Source: Candidatus Microthrix parvicella Bio17-1
Lineage (GTDB): Bacteria; Actinomycetota; Acidimicrobiia; Acidimicrobiales; Microtrichaceae
NCBI RefSeq assembly: GCF_000299415.1
Contig: NZ_AMPG01000002.1
Span: 620,001-684,000 of the forward strand
Reading direction: 5' to 3'
DNA length: 64,000 nt
Below, piece after piece: positions 54,102 through 63,756 of the stretch. Made by a program: the position numbers and the translations under genes. The stretch's first letter is position 1. Every line of letters starts with the position of its first letter. A model generated the notes under the pieces. That model did no database searches. It had not been told where the DNA came from and saw only the letters and a list, made by a program, of their open reading frames with translations.

Positions 54102-54872
54102 GTGACCACCGATCCTCAGGCCGAACGGCCAAAGACCCCAGCCGAGCACGGCCCCATGGTGTTGCTCATCAACGAGGTCGACATCGACTACGAGGTGTGG
54201 GAGGACCGTCGCCGGGGCCTCCGAGAGCGCTTCACCGGCATGCAGGGCGCCGGACGAACGGTGATCCATGCGGTGAAGGGCGCCAGCTTCGCCGTCTATG
54301 AGGGCGAGTCGGTGGCCATCATGGGGTCGAACGGCTCGGGCAAGAGCACCATCCTCGCGGCGATCGCCGGCCTTCTGCCGGTGACCGGCGGAGAGATCTA
54401 CGCCTCCTACGAGCCCCGCCTGATGGGCGTTGGCGCAGCGTTGTTGCCCAAGGTCTCAGGCATGCGCAACATCCGCATCGGTTGTCTGGCATTGGGCATG
54501 TCCGTCGAACAGATCGACGAGCGCCTCGACTCGATCATCGAGTTCGCAGACATCGGCGAGGCGATCAACCGGCCGTTGCGCTCGTACTCATCGGGCATGA
54601 AGGCACGGTTGCTCTTCGCCATCGCCACCTCGATTCGACCCAAGATCCTCATGATCGATGAAGCTCTTTCAGTCGGCGACAAGGAGTTTCGTGCCAAGTC
54701 CGAAGGACGAATTCAGGACATGCTGAACCACGCAGGCACCCTGCTGATGGTCAGCCACAACATGAACGAACTCAAACGCCTTTGTACACGCGGCATCTGG
54801 CTGGAAGAGGGCGTCATCCTGGCCGATGGTCCACTGGACGAGGTCATCGCCACCTACACGGAAGGCACGTAA
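54102..54872 (+). CDS. ABC exporter ATPase, short form (TagH-like)
   Basis: A 256-residue ATPase from the GTG at 54102: Walker A AIMGSNGSGKSTILAAIAGL near 75, signature LRSYSSGMKARLLFAIATSI near 160, Walker B KILMIDEALSVGDKEFR near 181, H-loop LLMVSHNMNELKRLC. Unlike the ATPase at 50628 it has no C-terminal sugar-binding domain. Forms the second exporter with the preceding permease. Confidence 0.9.
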   Translation: MTTDPQAERPKTPAEHGPMVLLINEVDIDYEVWEDRRRGLRERFTGMQGAGRTVIHAVKGASFAVYEGESVAIMGSNGSGKSTILAAIAGLLPVTGGEIYASYEPRLMGVGAALLPKVSGMRNIRIGCLALGMSVEQIDERLDSIIEFADIGEAINRPLRSYSSGMKARLLFAIATSIRPKILMIDEALSVGDKEFRAKSEGRIQDMLNHAGTLLMVSHNMNELKRLCTRGIWLEEGVILADGPLDEVIATYTEGT

Positions 54873-54876
54873 CCCC

Positions 54877-57564
54877 ATGGCAGTCGCCACCAACACCGAA
54901 CGGGCGTTCTTTGTCGCCTTCGTCGAGAATCGCTCGAAGGTCCAGCGCACCGCGCTGGTGGTCATCGCTGCGGTGGCGGCCACCCTGTTCAGCCTGCGCG
55001 CAATCGCCCAGCAGGCTCTGAACATGTGGTGGTTTCGGACGGTGAGCGATGTGCCGATCTGGCGCACCAGCATGCTGGCCCGAATTCAGCTGGGTGCCCT
55101 GGCGATGGTGGTGACCTTGGGCGTGGTGGGCACCTCGGTGTGGTGGGCACACCGTCAAGGCAGCGCAGAACCGGATCGGCCCAAAGGGCGAATGCTGAAG
55201 TGGTACGAAGCCAAGATGGGCCCCGGCCACCGCTGGCTGCTCGTGCTTGCGCCGGTGGTCTTCGCCCTGTGGGAGACCCGCAGGGTGGCCTCGAGGTGGC
55301 AGGTCTGGCTGCTGTACCGCGAGGGTCGGCCCACGGGCGCCAAGGTGCCCTACCTGGGTGGCGACGTCGGCGACTACCTGTTCAAGTTGCCGTTCTGGAA
55401 TCTGGTGACCACGTGGCTGAGCTGGATGTTGGTGGGTGCGGCGGCGCTCTCGCTCCTCGTGTATCTGGTGAACCGACGGATCAGCCTGAGGCACTTCGTC
55501 AGCCGTTCCGAGCAGAAGGCCGTCGCCCACATGGCGGTGCTGCTGGGCCTGCTCGCCATCGTGAAGGCCATCGACTTCATGGTGGTACAGCGGATGTCGC
55601 TGGCGATGTCCACCAGTGGGTCCTTCGTCGGCGCCGGCTACACCGAACTGCACGTGCAGTTGACCACCCTCAACACGCTGGCGCTGATCGGGTTTCTGGT
55701 CGGCATCCTGTGTCTCGCCAACGTCCGCTGGCGGGTCAGGCGACTCGCCGTCATCGCAGGGGCCCTCTGGGGCATCGTTGCCGTGATCGGTCTGTACCTC
55801 ATGCCCGGCATCATCCTGCGCCTCAAGGTGAACCCTCAGGAGGCCATCGTCGAGCGGCCCTACGTCGAGACCAACCTGGCGGCCACCCGCGCCGCGTTCT
55901 CGCTTGACGAGATCAAGGAGCACTCGCTGGAGGACGCCCCGACGCCGCCCCCGTCGCTTCAGGTGCCTGGTTCCGCCGGTTCCGCCAAGGGCCTCCCGGC
56001 CCGCGTCCCGCTGCTCGACTCTGACCGCTACGCCCCCACCTTTCAGGTGCTGGAGGGACGCACCGCGGTGAGGGTCACCAACGTCGACGTCGACCGCTAC
56101 GACATCGACGGCGCCATCCGCCCGGTGCTGCTGGCCGCTCGAAGTTCCGATGCCGGAGGACTTCCACAAGGTGGCTGGGAGCAGAAGCATCTGGTGTTCA
56201 CCCACGGCGACGGCCTGGCCGTGGCCCCGGCGGACGCCGTGCGGCCCGATGGACGCCCCGACTTCGATGTGCTGGCCGACAAGTTGCAGATCGACCACCC
56301 CGAGCTGTACTTCGGCGAGGGGGTGAAGGGCTGGTACGCCATCGTCGGCACCGGACGGGCCCAGCAGAACGGTGCCACGTTTGACGCCGACACCGGCATG
56401 GAGATCAACAGCCTGTGGAAACGCGGCGCACTGGCGTTCTCCCAGAGCGAGTTGGACCCGCTGTTCAGCGACTACATCACCGAGGACTCCCAGCTGTTGT
56501 ATCGGCGCGACATCAACGAACGGCTGCACGCGATGGCACCGTTCTTGAAGTGGGGCTCCGACCCGTACCCGGTGGTGTCCGATGGTCGAATCACCTGGGT
56601 GATCGACGGCTTCACCTCCGCCGACACCTACCCCAACTCCCAGTTCGCCAGCCGGCTGAGCCTGGACGACGACTCCGATCTCAACCAGGGTCGGTTCAAC
56701 TACACCCGTGCCTCGGTCAAGGCCACCATCGACGCCTACGACGGTTCGGTCACGATGTACCGAACCGAGCGTCAAGGCGGGAACGACCCGATCCTCGACG
56801 CCTGGAGCCGGGTGTACCCGGGGGCGTTCACGCCGATCGCCAAGATGCCGGCGGGTATCCGCTCGCACCTTCGCTACCCGATCGACCTGCTCAAGGTACA
56901 GACCAGCCTGCTCGGTCGATATCACGTGACCGACCCGGATCTGTTCCTCGACGGCAGTCGCAACTGGATTGTGTCGGGCGACCCGGGCAGCAACATCGAC
57001 GGCACCGATCCGGCACCCGGCGGAATCCGACCGGCCCCCCAGGTGCTGGACACCGCCACCGGCCAGGGTCCGCGCTGGATGTCGGTCCGACCCTTCAACC
57101 TGGGTTCGGCGGCCAACGCCAACTCGCCCCGCGCCGCGTTGTCCGCCTATGCGCTTGCCGACAACGACGACGCCGAATCGCTGGCCCTGTGGACCGTTCC
57201 CAGCCCCGATGGATCCTCTGCACAGCAGCAGTTGGGCGGTCCCTCGGTGGTGCAGGCCGCGATCAACGGCGACACCGAGTTGAGCCAGCAGTTCACGCTG
57301 CTGTCCGCCGGTGGATCAAAGGTGAGCTTCGGCCCCATGACGCTGGTGCCCAACGGCGACGACGTGCTGTATGTGCGTCCCGTGTATGTGACCGCGACCG
57401 GTAAGGACGCCACCCAGCAACTGGTGGAGGTGCTGGCCTACGCCGACGGCCTCGTCGGCCGCGGCGCCAACCTGAACGAGGCCATCAACAATCTTCGGGA
57501 GCCGGTGAGCACGATACCGGTGACGCCGGCCGACAGGCAGCCGGAGGCGGTCGCCCCCGGCTGA
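54877..57564 (+). CDS. UPF0182 (COG1615) membrane protein
   Basis: An 895-residue member of UPF0182: seven N-terminal membrane segments (for example ALVVIAAVAATLFSLRAIAQ, ARIQLGALAMVVTLGVVGTS, WLLVLAPVVFALWETRRVAS, HMAVLLGLLAIVKAIDFMVV) followed by a large extracytoplasmic domain. Family blocks present are RFNYTRASVKATIDAYDGSV, RLHAMAPFLKWGSDPYPVVS and DGRITWVIDGFTSADTYPNS. The family is widespread in actinobacteria and uncharacterised. Translation starts at ATG 54877, 4 bp after the ATPase gene, so it is in the exporter operon. Confidence 0.92.
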   Translation: MAVATNTERAFFVAFVENRSKVQRTALVVIAAVAATLFSLRAIAQQALNMWWFRTVSDVPIWRTSMLARIQLGALAMVVTLGVVGTSVWWAHRQGSAEPDRPKGRMLKWYEAKMGPGHRWLLVLAPVVFALWETRRVASRWQVWLLYREGRPTGAKVPYLGGDVGDYLFKLPFWNLVTTWLSWMLVGAAALSLLVYLVNRRISLRHFVSRSEQKAVAHMAVLLGLLAIVKAIDFMVVQRMSLAMSTSGSFVGAGYTELHVQLTTLNTLALIGFLVGILCLANVRWRVRRLAVIAGALWGIVAVIGLYLMPGIILRLKVNPQEAIVERPYVETNLAATRAAFSLDEIKEHSLEDAPTPPPSLQVPGSAGSAKGLPARVPLLDSDRYAPTFQVLEGRTAVRVTNVDVDRYDIDGAIRPVLLAARSSDAGGLPQGGWEQKHLVFTHGDGLAVAPADAVRPDGRPDFDVLADKLQIDHPELYFGEGVKGWYAIVGTGRAQQNGATFDADTGMEINSLWKRGALAFSQSELDPLFSDYITEDSQLLYRRDINERLHAMAPFLKWGSDPYPVVSDGRITWVIDGFTSADTYPNSQFASRLSLDDDSDLNQGRFNYTRASVKATIDAYDGSVTMYRTERQGGNDPILDAWSRVYPGAFTPIAKMPAGIRSHLRYPIDLLKVQTSLLGRYHVTDPDLFLDGSRNWIVSGDPGSNIDGTDPAPGGIRPAPQVLDTATGQGPRWMSVRPFNLGSAANANSPRAALSAYALADNDDAESLALWTVPSPDGSSAQQQLGGPSVVQAAINGDTELSQQFTLLSAGGSKVSFGPMTLVPNGDDVLYVRPVYVTATGKDATQQLVEVLAYADGLVGRGANLNEAINNLREPVSTIPVTPADRQPEAVAPG

Positions 57565-57570
57565 CACCGG

Positions 57571-59028
57571 TCAGGTGGGCTCCACCTTGACCACGAACTG
57601 GTAGGCGAACATGGTGGGCCATGCCTGGGTCATGGCGCCCTCGGCACGGGCCAGCATGCCCGGGCTTGCAGCGGTCGGCGCCTCGCCGTCGGCCCGCTCG
57701 GCCAGGACGTTCAACGGCAGGCCAACCTGGTCGAAGCGCACCACCCGCAGCTTGGCATCGGTCAGCATGCGGGTGAAGCTGCGCCTGGTGAAGAATCGCA
57801 CGTGGGTGCGGTCGAGGATGCCCCGCATGTCGTAGTCGAAAGCCCCCACGGCGGTGCGGATGCGGGGATACCAGTGACCGAAGTTGGGCACCGAGATCAG
57901 CATCGATCCGCCGGGCACCAACACCCCACGGGCATCGGCCAACAGACGGCCGGGTTGACGGACGTGCTCCAGCACATCTCCCAGAACGACCACATCGAAG
58001 CGTTCTTCGCCCAACTCGGTCAGCAACGATTGGTCCATGCCGGAGTCCAGGTCGGACTGGATGAAACGATCGACGCGATCCTCGACACCCGGCGCGGTCG
58101 CCACGTCGACGCCGGTGACCCGATGCTCGCCCGCCCGCGCCGCTTCGGCGAAGTGCCCGCCGGAGCATCCGAGGTCCAGCACCTTGGACGCCGGCATCGA
58201 GTCGAGCCAGCGCAACATCACGCCGTGGCTGCTGTCCGGCGCCGGCTTCAGGTCGTACTCCACCCCGACGTCGGCAAAGCGACCCTGACCGAAGCCCATC
58301 TTGTTCAACCGCCAGGTCACCACATCGGTCGCCACATCGGCGGCGTAACGCATGCCGTTGACCCGGCAGATCTCGTCGCCGTAATAGGTCGGGATCGGAA
58401 TTTCCTTGATGCGAAGGCCGGCCTCGACCAACTGGATGATGATCTCGGTGTCGAAGTCGAAGTCGTCGCTGTTGGACTCGAAATCGATCGAGGCCAGCGC
58501 CTTGGTGGAATAGGCGCGGTAGCCCGAATGAAACTCGGACAGGTTGGTTCCAAGCATCGAGTTCTCGAACCGCGACAGGATCTTGTTGCCCACGTATTTG
58601 TACTTGGGCATGCCGCCCTTCAGCGCCGCGCCCCTGGTCATCATGCGGCTGCCAAAGACCGCGTCGGCCGACGCGGTCTCAAACGGGGCCACCATGTCCG
58701 GCAGCTTCTCAGGCGCATACTGCCCGTCGCCGTGCAACAGCACCACCACGTCCATGCCGTCGTCGATCGCCATGCGGTAACCCGACTTTTGGTTGCCGCC
58801 GTAGCCCAGGTTTCTGGGCTGGCGCACCATGGTGATCGGAAGGTCATCGCGGGACTGGCTGTAGCCCAGCCCAATCAGATAGGTGTCGTCGGTACTGAAA
58901 TCATCACAGACGTACACCTTCTCGACGCGGGACCTGAACCCCTCAGGGATGCGATCGAGCACCTGGCGAAGGGTGGATGCCGCGTTGTAGGCGACGATCA
59001 GGATGCCGATGCGCAGGTCGTCGCTCAT
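57571..59028 (-). CDS. GT2 glycosyltransferase-methyltransferase fusion
   Basis: A 485-residue two-domain protein. Residues 1-245 are a dolichyl-phosphate-mannose-synthase-like GT2 (ILIVAYNAASTLRQVLDRIP, VYVCDDFSTDDTYLIGLG, VVLLHGDGQYAPEKLPDMV with the catalytic DGQ, GSRMMTRGAALKGGMPKYKY, LSEFHSGYRAYSTKAL). Residues about 275-485 are a class I methyltransferase (KVLDLGCSGGHFAEAARAG, RFDVVVLGDVLEHVRQPGR, LVPGGSMLISVPNFGHWYPR, FDYDMRGILDRTHVRFFTRR). I chose the ATG at 59028; it begins 2 bp after the nucleotidyltransferase stop, so the two are co-expressed. Confidence 0.9.
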   Translation of the reverse strand: MSDDLRIGILIVAYNAASTLRQVLDRIPEGFRSRVEKVYVCDDFSTDDTYLIGLGYSQSRDDLPITMVRQPRNLGYGGNQKSGYRMAIDDGMDVVVLLHGDGQYAPEKLPDMVAPFETASADAVFGSRMMTRGAALKGGMPKYKYVGNKILSRFENSMLGTNLSEFHSGYRAYSTKALASIDFESNSDDFDFDTEIIIQLVEAGLRIKEIPIPTYYGDEICRVNGMRYAADVATDVVTWRLNKMGFGQGRFADVGVEYDLKPAPDSSHGVMLRWLDSMPASKVLDLGCSGGHFAEAARAGEHRVTGVDVATAPGVEDRVDRFIQSDLDSGMDQSLLTELGEERFDVVVLGDVLEHVRQPGRLLADARGVLVPGGSMLISVPNFGHWYPRIRTAVGAFDYDMRGILDRTHVRFFTRRSFTRMLTDAKLRVVRFDQVGLPLNVLAERADGEAPTAASPGMLARAEGAMTQAWPTMFAYQFVVKVEPT

Positions 59029-59030
59029 CG

Positions 59031-59732
59031 TCAGGACAGGTCGGCGAACGTCGTCTCGGCCTGGGCCAGATCGGTGGGAAAGTCGACCTCCATGCACCGC
59101 GCGGCCGAGATGTCGACGGCCCGGAACTTGCGGCGGTCACGGGTGATCGAAAGCTCGATGCCCCGCTCGAAATAGTCCTGGGGTTCGCAGTCCTCCAGGC
59201 GGGCGGCAAGGAACGGCTTGTCGGAGGAGCCAACGAAGTTGATTCCGACCGCCTCGCCCAGCCCACCGACCACCTGTTTGGAGATCTCGTTGATGAAACC
59301 CCGATCGTCCAGGGTGTACTTCACCTCTTCATCGGAGACCGACTCGGTGTTGACGGCAACAAAGCTCTGGTCCCGGTCGATGTAGGGCTGCAGGATCTCC
59401 AGCACCGACGGGTCGAACACCACGTCGCCGTTCAGCCAGAGCACCGGGTCCTTGCCGGTGAGCCGCAGCGCCCGCTGCAGGCTCTTCGACGTGTTCGTGT
59501 CACCGAACTCGTCGTTGTAGATGTAGGAGACCCCCGGGTGTGCCTCCATGATCATTTCCTTCTTGAACCCGACGACGATGGAGATGAGGTCGGAGTCGAA
59601 GCGATCGCTGAGGTGCCTCAGCTGCAGGTCCATGATCGTGTGCTCGCCGGCGATGGGCGTCAACGGCTTGGGATGCGGCTTGCCCAGTCGGGAGCCAACA
59701 CCGGCGGCCAGAATCACTACTCGAGGGCTCAC
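59031..59732 (-). CDS. Nucleotidyltransferase, phosphocholine cytidylyltransferase-like
   Basis: A 233-residue NTP-transferase: VVILAAGVGSRLGKPHPKPL is the nucleotide-binding start, followed by VLWLNGDVVFDPSVLEI with the metal Asp, GEAVGINFVGSSDKPFL, and EDCEPQDYFERGIELSI, the pattern of LicC-type cytidylyltransferases. It may prepare an activated alcohol/phospho group for decoration of the glycan. The GTG at 59732 has GAAAGG just upstream; an ATG at 59759 is also in frame. Confidence 0.78.
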   Translation of the reverse strand: MSPRVVILAAGVGSRLGKPHPKPLTPIAGEHTIMDLQLRHLSDRFDSDLISIVVGFKKEMIMEAHPGVSYIYNDEFGDTNTSKSLQRALRLTGKDPVLWLNGDVVFDPSVLEILQPYIDRDQSFVAVNTESVSDEEVKYTLDDRGFINEISKQVVGGLGEAVGINFVGSSDKPFLAARLEDCEPQDYFERGIELSITRDRRKFRAVDISAARCMEVDFPTDLAQAETTFADLS

Positions 59733-59826
59733 GTGGTGCCTTTCACAGCTCGTCGACATCTCAGAGGGTAGTTGAACCGCGACGCTCCTCCCCAAGGGCG
59801 GTGGCTTCCACCAGTGCCGACCAGAG

Positions 59827-60729
59827 CTACAAAATTGGGGGCCGGCCGGCTCGGGTCAGCCGCCAGACGGTTCGCCACCGTTGGGCGCAACTCGGAGGGT
59901 GAGGCGAATGCGGGGCCTCGGACCAGCCGGCGCGCAGGCCGCCGGCAATCGATACGAGGCCCCCCACCGACCGGGATCTCGCGACGCCGATGGCCGTCCA
60001 CACCATCAGGTGGAGCATCGCCACGCTCAGCGGCAGGTTGCGACGGACGAGCCAAACCCGGTTGCGCATCGACCGTTCGATCGCGCCGCGATGGCGGGTG
60101 GTGGGCAACATCGGGTGGGTCACCACCAATGACGGCGCGTAGGTGAAGCGCCAGCCGGAGCCGACGGCCCGCCATGCCAGGTCGCTTTCCTCGTGGGCAT
60201 AGAAGAACTCGGCGCAGTACCCGCCCACCGAGCGGAACATGGGGCCGGACAGCGCTGATGCACCGCCCAAGAACGACGTGACCTCACCCTCGCGCTCCAG
60301 CCCTGCGCCGCCGGGACGCGGCACGTGGCGCTGCGCCGTCGCGCCGGAGTTTGGGTCAACAATGCGAAACGACACCCCGCCCAGCCTGGCGTCCGCAGCG
60401 AAACGATCCCGAAGTTGTCGGCCCATGTCGTCGCTGCGGACCACGGCGTCATCATCGAGAAAGGCCACCACGTCGGCCTCGCTCGCCGCCGCGCCCACGT
60501 TGCGCCCGCCGGGGATGCCCAGGTTCTCCCCGGCATGGATCACGTGCAGCGCATCGGCCACCGCATGCTCCAGGCGCGAGGGACCCGGGGGTGTCAGCCC
60601 GGCACCGTTGAGCACCAGGTGGACGCGCTCTCCGGGCTGCAGATGGGTGGCAAGTGAGTTCAGGGCGGCAACCAGATCGTCGTCGCGGTCACCGGTGGTC
60701 AAGACCACCCAGTCGATGGTGGGCCCCAT
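59827..60729 (-). CDS. GT2-family glycosyltransferase
   Basis: A 300-residue GT2 (rhamnosyltransferase-like): WVVLTTGDRDDDLVAALNSL, ENLGIPGGRNVGAAASEADV, VVAFLDDDAVVRSDDMGRQL with the DDD motif, GPMFRSVGGYCAEFFYAHEE and SDLAWRAVGSGWRFTYAPSL (the ED-type catalytic base). A weakly hydrophobic segment (VAMLHLMVWTAIGVARS) lies near the C-terminus. Start codon overlaps the stop of the ligase-like gene (TGATG). Confidence 0.9.
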   Translation of the reverse strand: MGPTIDWVVLTTGDRDDDLVAALNSLATHLQPGERVHLVLNGAGLTPPGPSRLEHAVADALHVIHAGENLGIPGGRNVGAAASEADVVAFLDDDAVVRSDDMGRQLRDRFAADARLGGVSFRIVDPNSGATAQRHVPRPGGAGLEREGEVTSFLGGASALSGPMFRSVGGYCAEFFYAHEESDLAWRAVGSGWRFTYAPSLVVTHPMLPTTRHRGAIERSMRNRVWLVRRNLPLSVAMLHLMVWTAIGVARSRSVGGLVSIAGGLRAGWSEAPHSPHPPSCAQRWRTVWRLTRAGRPPIL

Positions 60730-62135
60730 CAGATGCTCACTCTCGAGGGGTTCGGGACGGCGGCACGGTCGGACCCCGCATCATCGGCCAGGGTTCGGGC
60801 GCAGGTGGCTGCCCCGCCGACGAGCAACGCCCATGGCAACAGGTTGGCACCCACGTAGGTCTCCAGTTGGTTGACGGCCACCACGTACCCGACCAGGCCC
60901 AGGGCGACCACACCCAAGCGGCGATCCCCACCGCTGTGCGCGGTCAGCTGGACGGTCGGCCAGATCAAGGCACCCACGGTGGCCACCAACAGCAGTGCGC
61001 CGAACACCCCGGTGGCGAGAAGCATCTCGATCACCGCGTTGTGGGCCGTGGAGAAGTCGACGTTGAAGCGGGCGACCACCTCAGCCTCCAGGGCCCGGTC
61101 CTCCCACACGCCCAACCAGCCCCAGCCGCCAAACGGTCGGCGGCTGATGGCGTCGATCAGCCAGCCCCACAACTCGGTGCGGCCCGACAGGGTGGAACTG
61201 CGGTCCAGATTGGTGGCCACCTGGGAACGACCGACCATGGCCACCACCGCCACGCCGGCCCAGGTGGCAACCACGGCGGCGACGAGCGGCCACGGGGAAA
61301 CCTGCTCGGTAACCGGCCCGCCCGAAGCGGCTCGCCCCGACGCGAACCGTTGCTGCAGCGCCGGTACCAGTACGGCGACGATCACGGTGAGCACCGCCAC
61401 GACCGCCCCCACCACCGGGGTGAGCGACGCCGACCGCAGCAGCGTGTGGACGTCCAGGACCACGAGCACGACGAGCGCGCCGCCGAGAGCGGCACCGAGA
61501 CCGACGTCCCTCGACGAACGTGATGTGGCGCCGTCTCGATCCTGCCACCACAGGGCCATGGCACCGAAGGTTGCAAGCAGCGCCAGCATCGCCACCGGCC
61601 CCAGCGAGTTTCGGTTGAGATAGATCCCGGACCAGTCGCCGTTGCCGTCGATGGTGTTGGGCCAGGAACGACGCACCGCCAGTTGGCTGAGCACCACGCC
61701 CACCTGAGCGGCCACGGCCAGTGCCAACAGCAGGCCCCGGACACCGATGCGGTCGCCCACCACCACCGCCGTCATCGTCGTCAGCGCAAACAGCAGCCCC
61801 TGCGTTGCGGAACGTCCCGGCGCCAGCGACCAGAGGGCCGAGGCGATCACCAACACGTGGAGCGCTACCAGCAACACCGTGGTGGGCCGCGACAGCCGGG
61901 GGACACGACGCGCCAAGGCGGCGATGACCACCAGGTACAGAACGACGAATGCGGCGTTCACCCGCGCATCGTCGATGTACTGGCCCGCCGGAAGGGGCTG
62001 AATCCGGTTGCGGAGCGTGTAGATCGGACCCAGGCCAAGGGCGAACATCCAGCAGGTGGCCACGATCAACCCCCACCGATCGCCCCAGCGTCGATCTGCT
62101 CCGGTGGTCGTTGAGGTCGAGGAGGCTTGGGTCAC
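60729..62135 (-). CDS. O-antigen ligase/polymerase-like membrane protein
   Basis: A 468-residue protein with about ten to twelve membrane segments and the Wzy/WaaL-type signature in a large loop: TLSGRTELWGWLIDAISRRP, FGGWGWLGVWED and FSTAHNAVIEMLLATGVFGA. It probably joins or polymerises lipid-linked glycans outside the cell. The GTG at 62135 gives a 4-nt GTGA overlap with rmlB; an in-frame codon at 62168 would overlap more. Confidence 0.85.
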   Translation of the reverse strand: MTQASSTSTTTGADRRWGDRWGLIVATCWMFALGLGPIYTLRNRIQPLPAGQYIDDARVNAAFVVLYLVVIAALARRVPRLSRPTTVLLVALHVLVIASALWSLAPGRSATQGLLFALTTMTAVVVGDRIGVRGLLLALAVAAQVGVVLSQLAVRRSWPNTIDGNGDWSGIYLNRNSLGPVAMLALLATFGAMALWWQDRDGATSRSSRDVGLGAALGGALVVLVVLDVHTLLRSASLTPVVGAVVAVLTVIVAVLVPALQQRFASGRAASGGPVTEQVSPWPLVAAVVATWAGVAVVAMVGRSQVATNLDRSSTLSGRTELWGWLIDAISRRPFGGWGWLGVWEDRALEAEVVARFNVDFSTAHNAVIEMLLATGVFGALLLVATVGALIWPTVQLTAHSGGDRRLGVVALGLVGYVVAVNQLETYVGANLLPWALLVGGAATCARTLADDAGSDRAAVPNPSRVSI

Positions 62136-63103
62136 CGGTTCTTCACTCGTTGCAGAAGCGGCTGCCACCAGTCGGGACGATCGACGTAAAAGGCGATGGT
62201 GTCGGCCAGGGTGTCGGCGAACGGACGGGTGGGGCCCTCCCAGCCGAGCGCCCGGACCTTGTCACAGTTGACCGAATAACGGCGATCGTGGCCCAGTCGG
62301 TCCTCGACGTAGTCAACCGAGGACTCGTCCTTGCCCAACAGCGCCAGCACCCGATCGGTCAACTCACGGTTGGTGCGCTCGTTGTCGGCGCCGATGTTGT
62401 AGATCTCGCCCGAGGTCCCCTGCCGCAGCACCAGATCGACGGCGACGCAGTTGTCGGCGACGTAGAGCCAGTCGCGGACGTTCAGGCCGTCGCCGTAGAG
62501 CGGCACGTTGCCGCCCTGCATCAGGGTGGTGGCGAAGTACGGAATGAGCTTCTCGGGAAACTGGTAGGGACCAAACTGATTGGAGCTGCGGGTCACCCGC
62601 ACCGGCAGGTCGAACGTGGAGTGATAGCTGAGCGCGATCAGGTCGGAGCCGGCCTTGGCCGCCGAGTACGGCGAACGTGGATCCAGCGGATCACCCTCGA
62701 GGAAGCTGCCCACGTCGATCGACCCGTACACCTCGTCGGTGGAGATGTGCACCATGGCCTCCACCTCGGTCTGGCGTGCCACGTCGCAGATCACGTTGGT
62801 ACCGGTGCAGTTGGTGCGTACGAACACGTCGGGTCCCAGGATGGAGCGGTCCACGTGGCTCTCGGCGGCGAAGTGCACCACCGCGTCGTGCCCGGCCATC
62901 GCCGCCGTCACGACATCGCGGTCGCAGATGTCGCCGTGGACAAAGCGATAACGGGGGTCGTCGGCGATGTCGGCCAGGTTGGCGAGGTTGCCGGCGTAGG
63001 TCAACGCGTCGAACACGGTGACCGAGTCGTCGGTGTTGGCCAGCACGTGACGCACGTAGTTGGAGCCGATGAAGCCGGCACCGCCGGTGACAAACAGTTT
63101 CAT
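62132..63103 (-). CDS. rfbB: dTDP-glucose 4,6-dehydratase
   Basis: A 323-residue RmlB: NAD motif FVTGGAGFIGSNYVRHVLAN, VVHFAAESHVDRSILGPDVF, catalytic MVHISTDEVYGSIDVG (Asp/Glu pair) and PYSAAKAGSDLIALSYH (Tyr/Lys), then TRSSNQFGPYQFPEKLIPYF and RDWLYVADNC. Second step of dTDP-rhamnose synthesis. The ATG at 63103 gives the correct N-terminus. Overlaps the ligase-like gene (GTGA). Confidence 0.95.
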   Translation of the reverse strand: MKLFVTGGAGFIGSNYVRHVLANTDDSVTVFDALTYAGNLANLADIADDPRYRFVHGDICDRDVVTAAMAGHDAVVHFAAESHVDRSILGPDVFVRTNCTGTNVICDVARQTEVEAMVHISTDEVYGSIDVGSFLEGDPLDPRSPYSAAKAGSDLIALSYHSTFDLPVRVTRSSNQFGPYQFPEKLIPYFATTLMQGGNVPLYGDGLNVRDWLYVADNCVAVDLVLRQGTSGEIYNIGADNERTNRELTDRVLALLGKDESSVDYVEDRLGHDRRYSVNCDKVRALGWEGPTRPFADTLADTIAFYVDRPDWWQPLLQRVKNR

Positions 63104-63135
63104 GTGAGGTTCCTCGGATTCACGTGGAGCCGCGC

Positions 63136-63702
63136 TTACGTGCGAAGTGCGGCATGGGGCCGCCACTGGGGTTCCAATGCGCTCCGGGCGGGGTTGGCGG
63201 CGTCGCGCTCGGACACCAGCGGCGTCTCCAAACCCCAGTCGGCGCCGATCGCCGGGTCATCCCAGGCCACGCCCAACTCGTCAGCGGGGTTGTAGTAGCC
63301 GTCGACGAGGTAAGTGATCGTCATGTCGGTCAGGGCGGCGAACCCGTGGGCCACGCCCGGCGGGATGTACACGCCCAGATGGTTGTTGTCGCCACCGTTC
63401 ACCTGACCCAGATCCAGCATCATGGTGACACCATCGGTGGGCCCACCGGCGCGCAGATCGTGAAGCACCACCCGAGCCCAGCCGGTTGGCACATACCAGT
63501 AATCAGACTGGTGAAGGTGATAGTGCAGGCCCACCAGCGACCCCTGTTGGCGATCGCCCCGGTTGCCCTGAATCATTTCCCGCTGGCCCGGAAACCAACT
63601 GCGCCGGTAGGTCTCAATGAACAGCCCCCTGGCATCGCGATGAAGATCCGGTGTCACCACCACCACACCATCGATTTCTTCTGACGCATTCAATTGGGCC
63701 AT
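63136..63702 (-). CDS. rfbC: dTDP-4-dehydrorhamnose 3,5-epimerase
   Basis: A 188-residue RmlC-like epimerase: DARGLFIETYRRSWFPG, SLVGLHYHLHQSDYWYVPTG (catalytic His in GLHYH), DNNHLGVYIPPGVAHGFAAL and ITYLVDGYYNPADE. The ATG at 63702 is preferred because GGAG lies 7 nt upstream; the ATG at 63708 is too close to it. In the rml operon. Confidence 0.92.
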   Translation of the reverse strand: MAQLNASEEIDGVVVVTPDLHRDARGLFIETYRRSWFPGQREMIQGNRGDRQQGSLVGLHYHLHQSDYWYVPTGWARVVLHDLRAGGPTDGVTMMLDLGQVNGGDNNHLGVYIPPGVAHGFAALTDMTITYLVDGYYNPADELGVAWDDPAIGADWGLETPLVSERDAANPARSALEPQWRPHAALRT

Positions 63703-63756
63703 CGGCATGCTCCAAGGTTGGGTTCGGCTCGGCGGCGAGCCGGATCACACAGCTTC

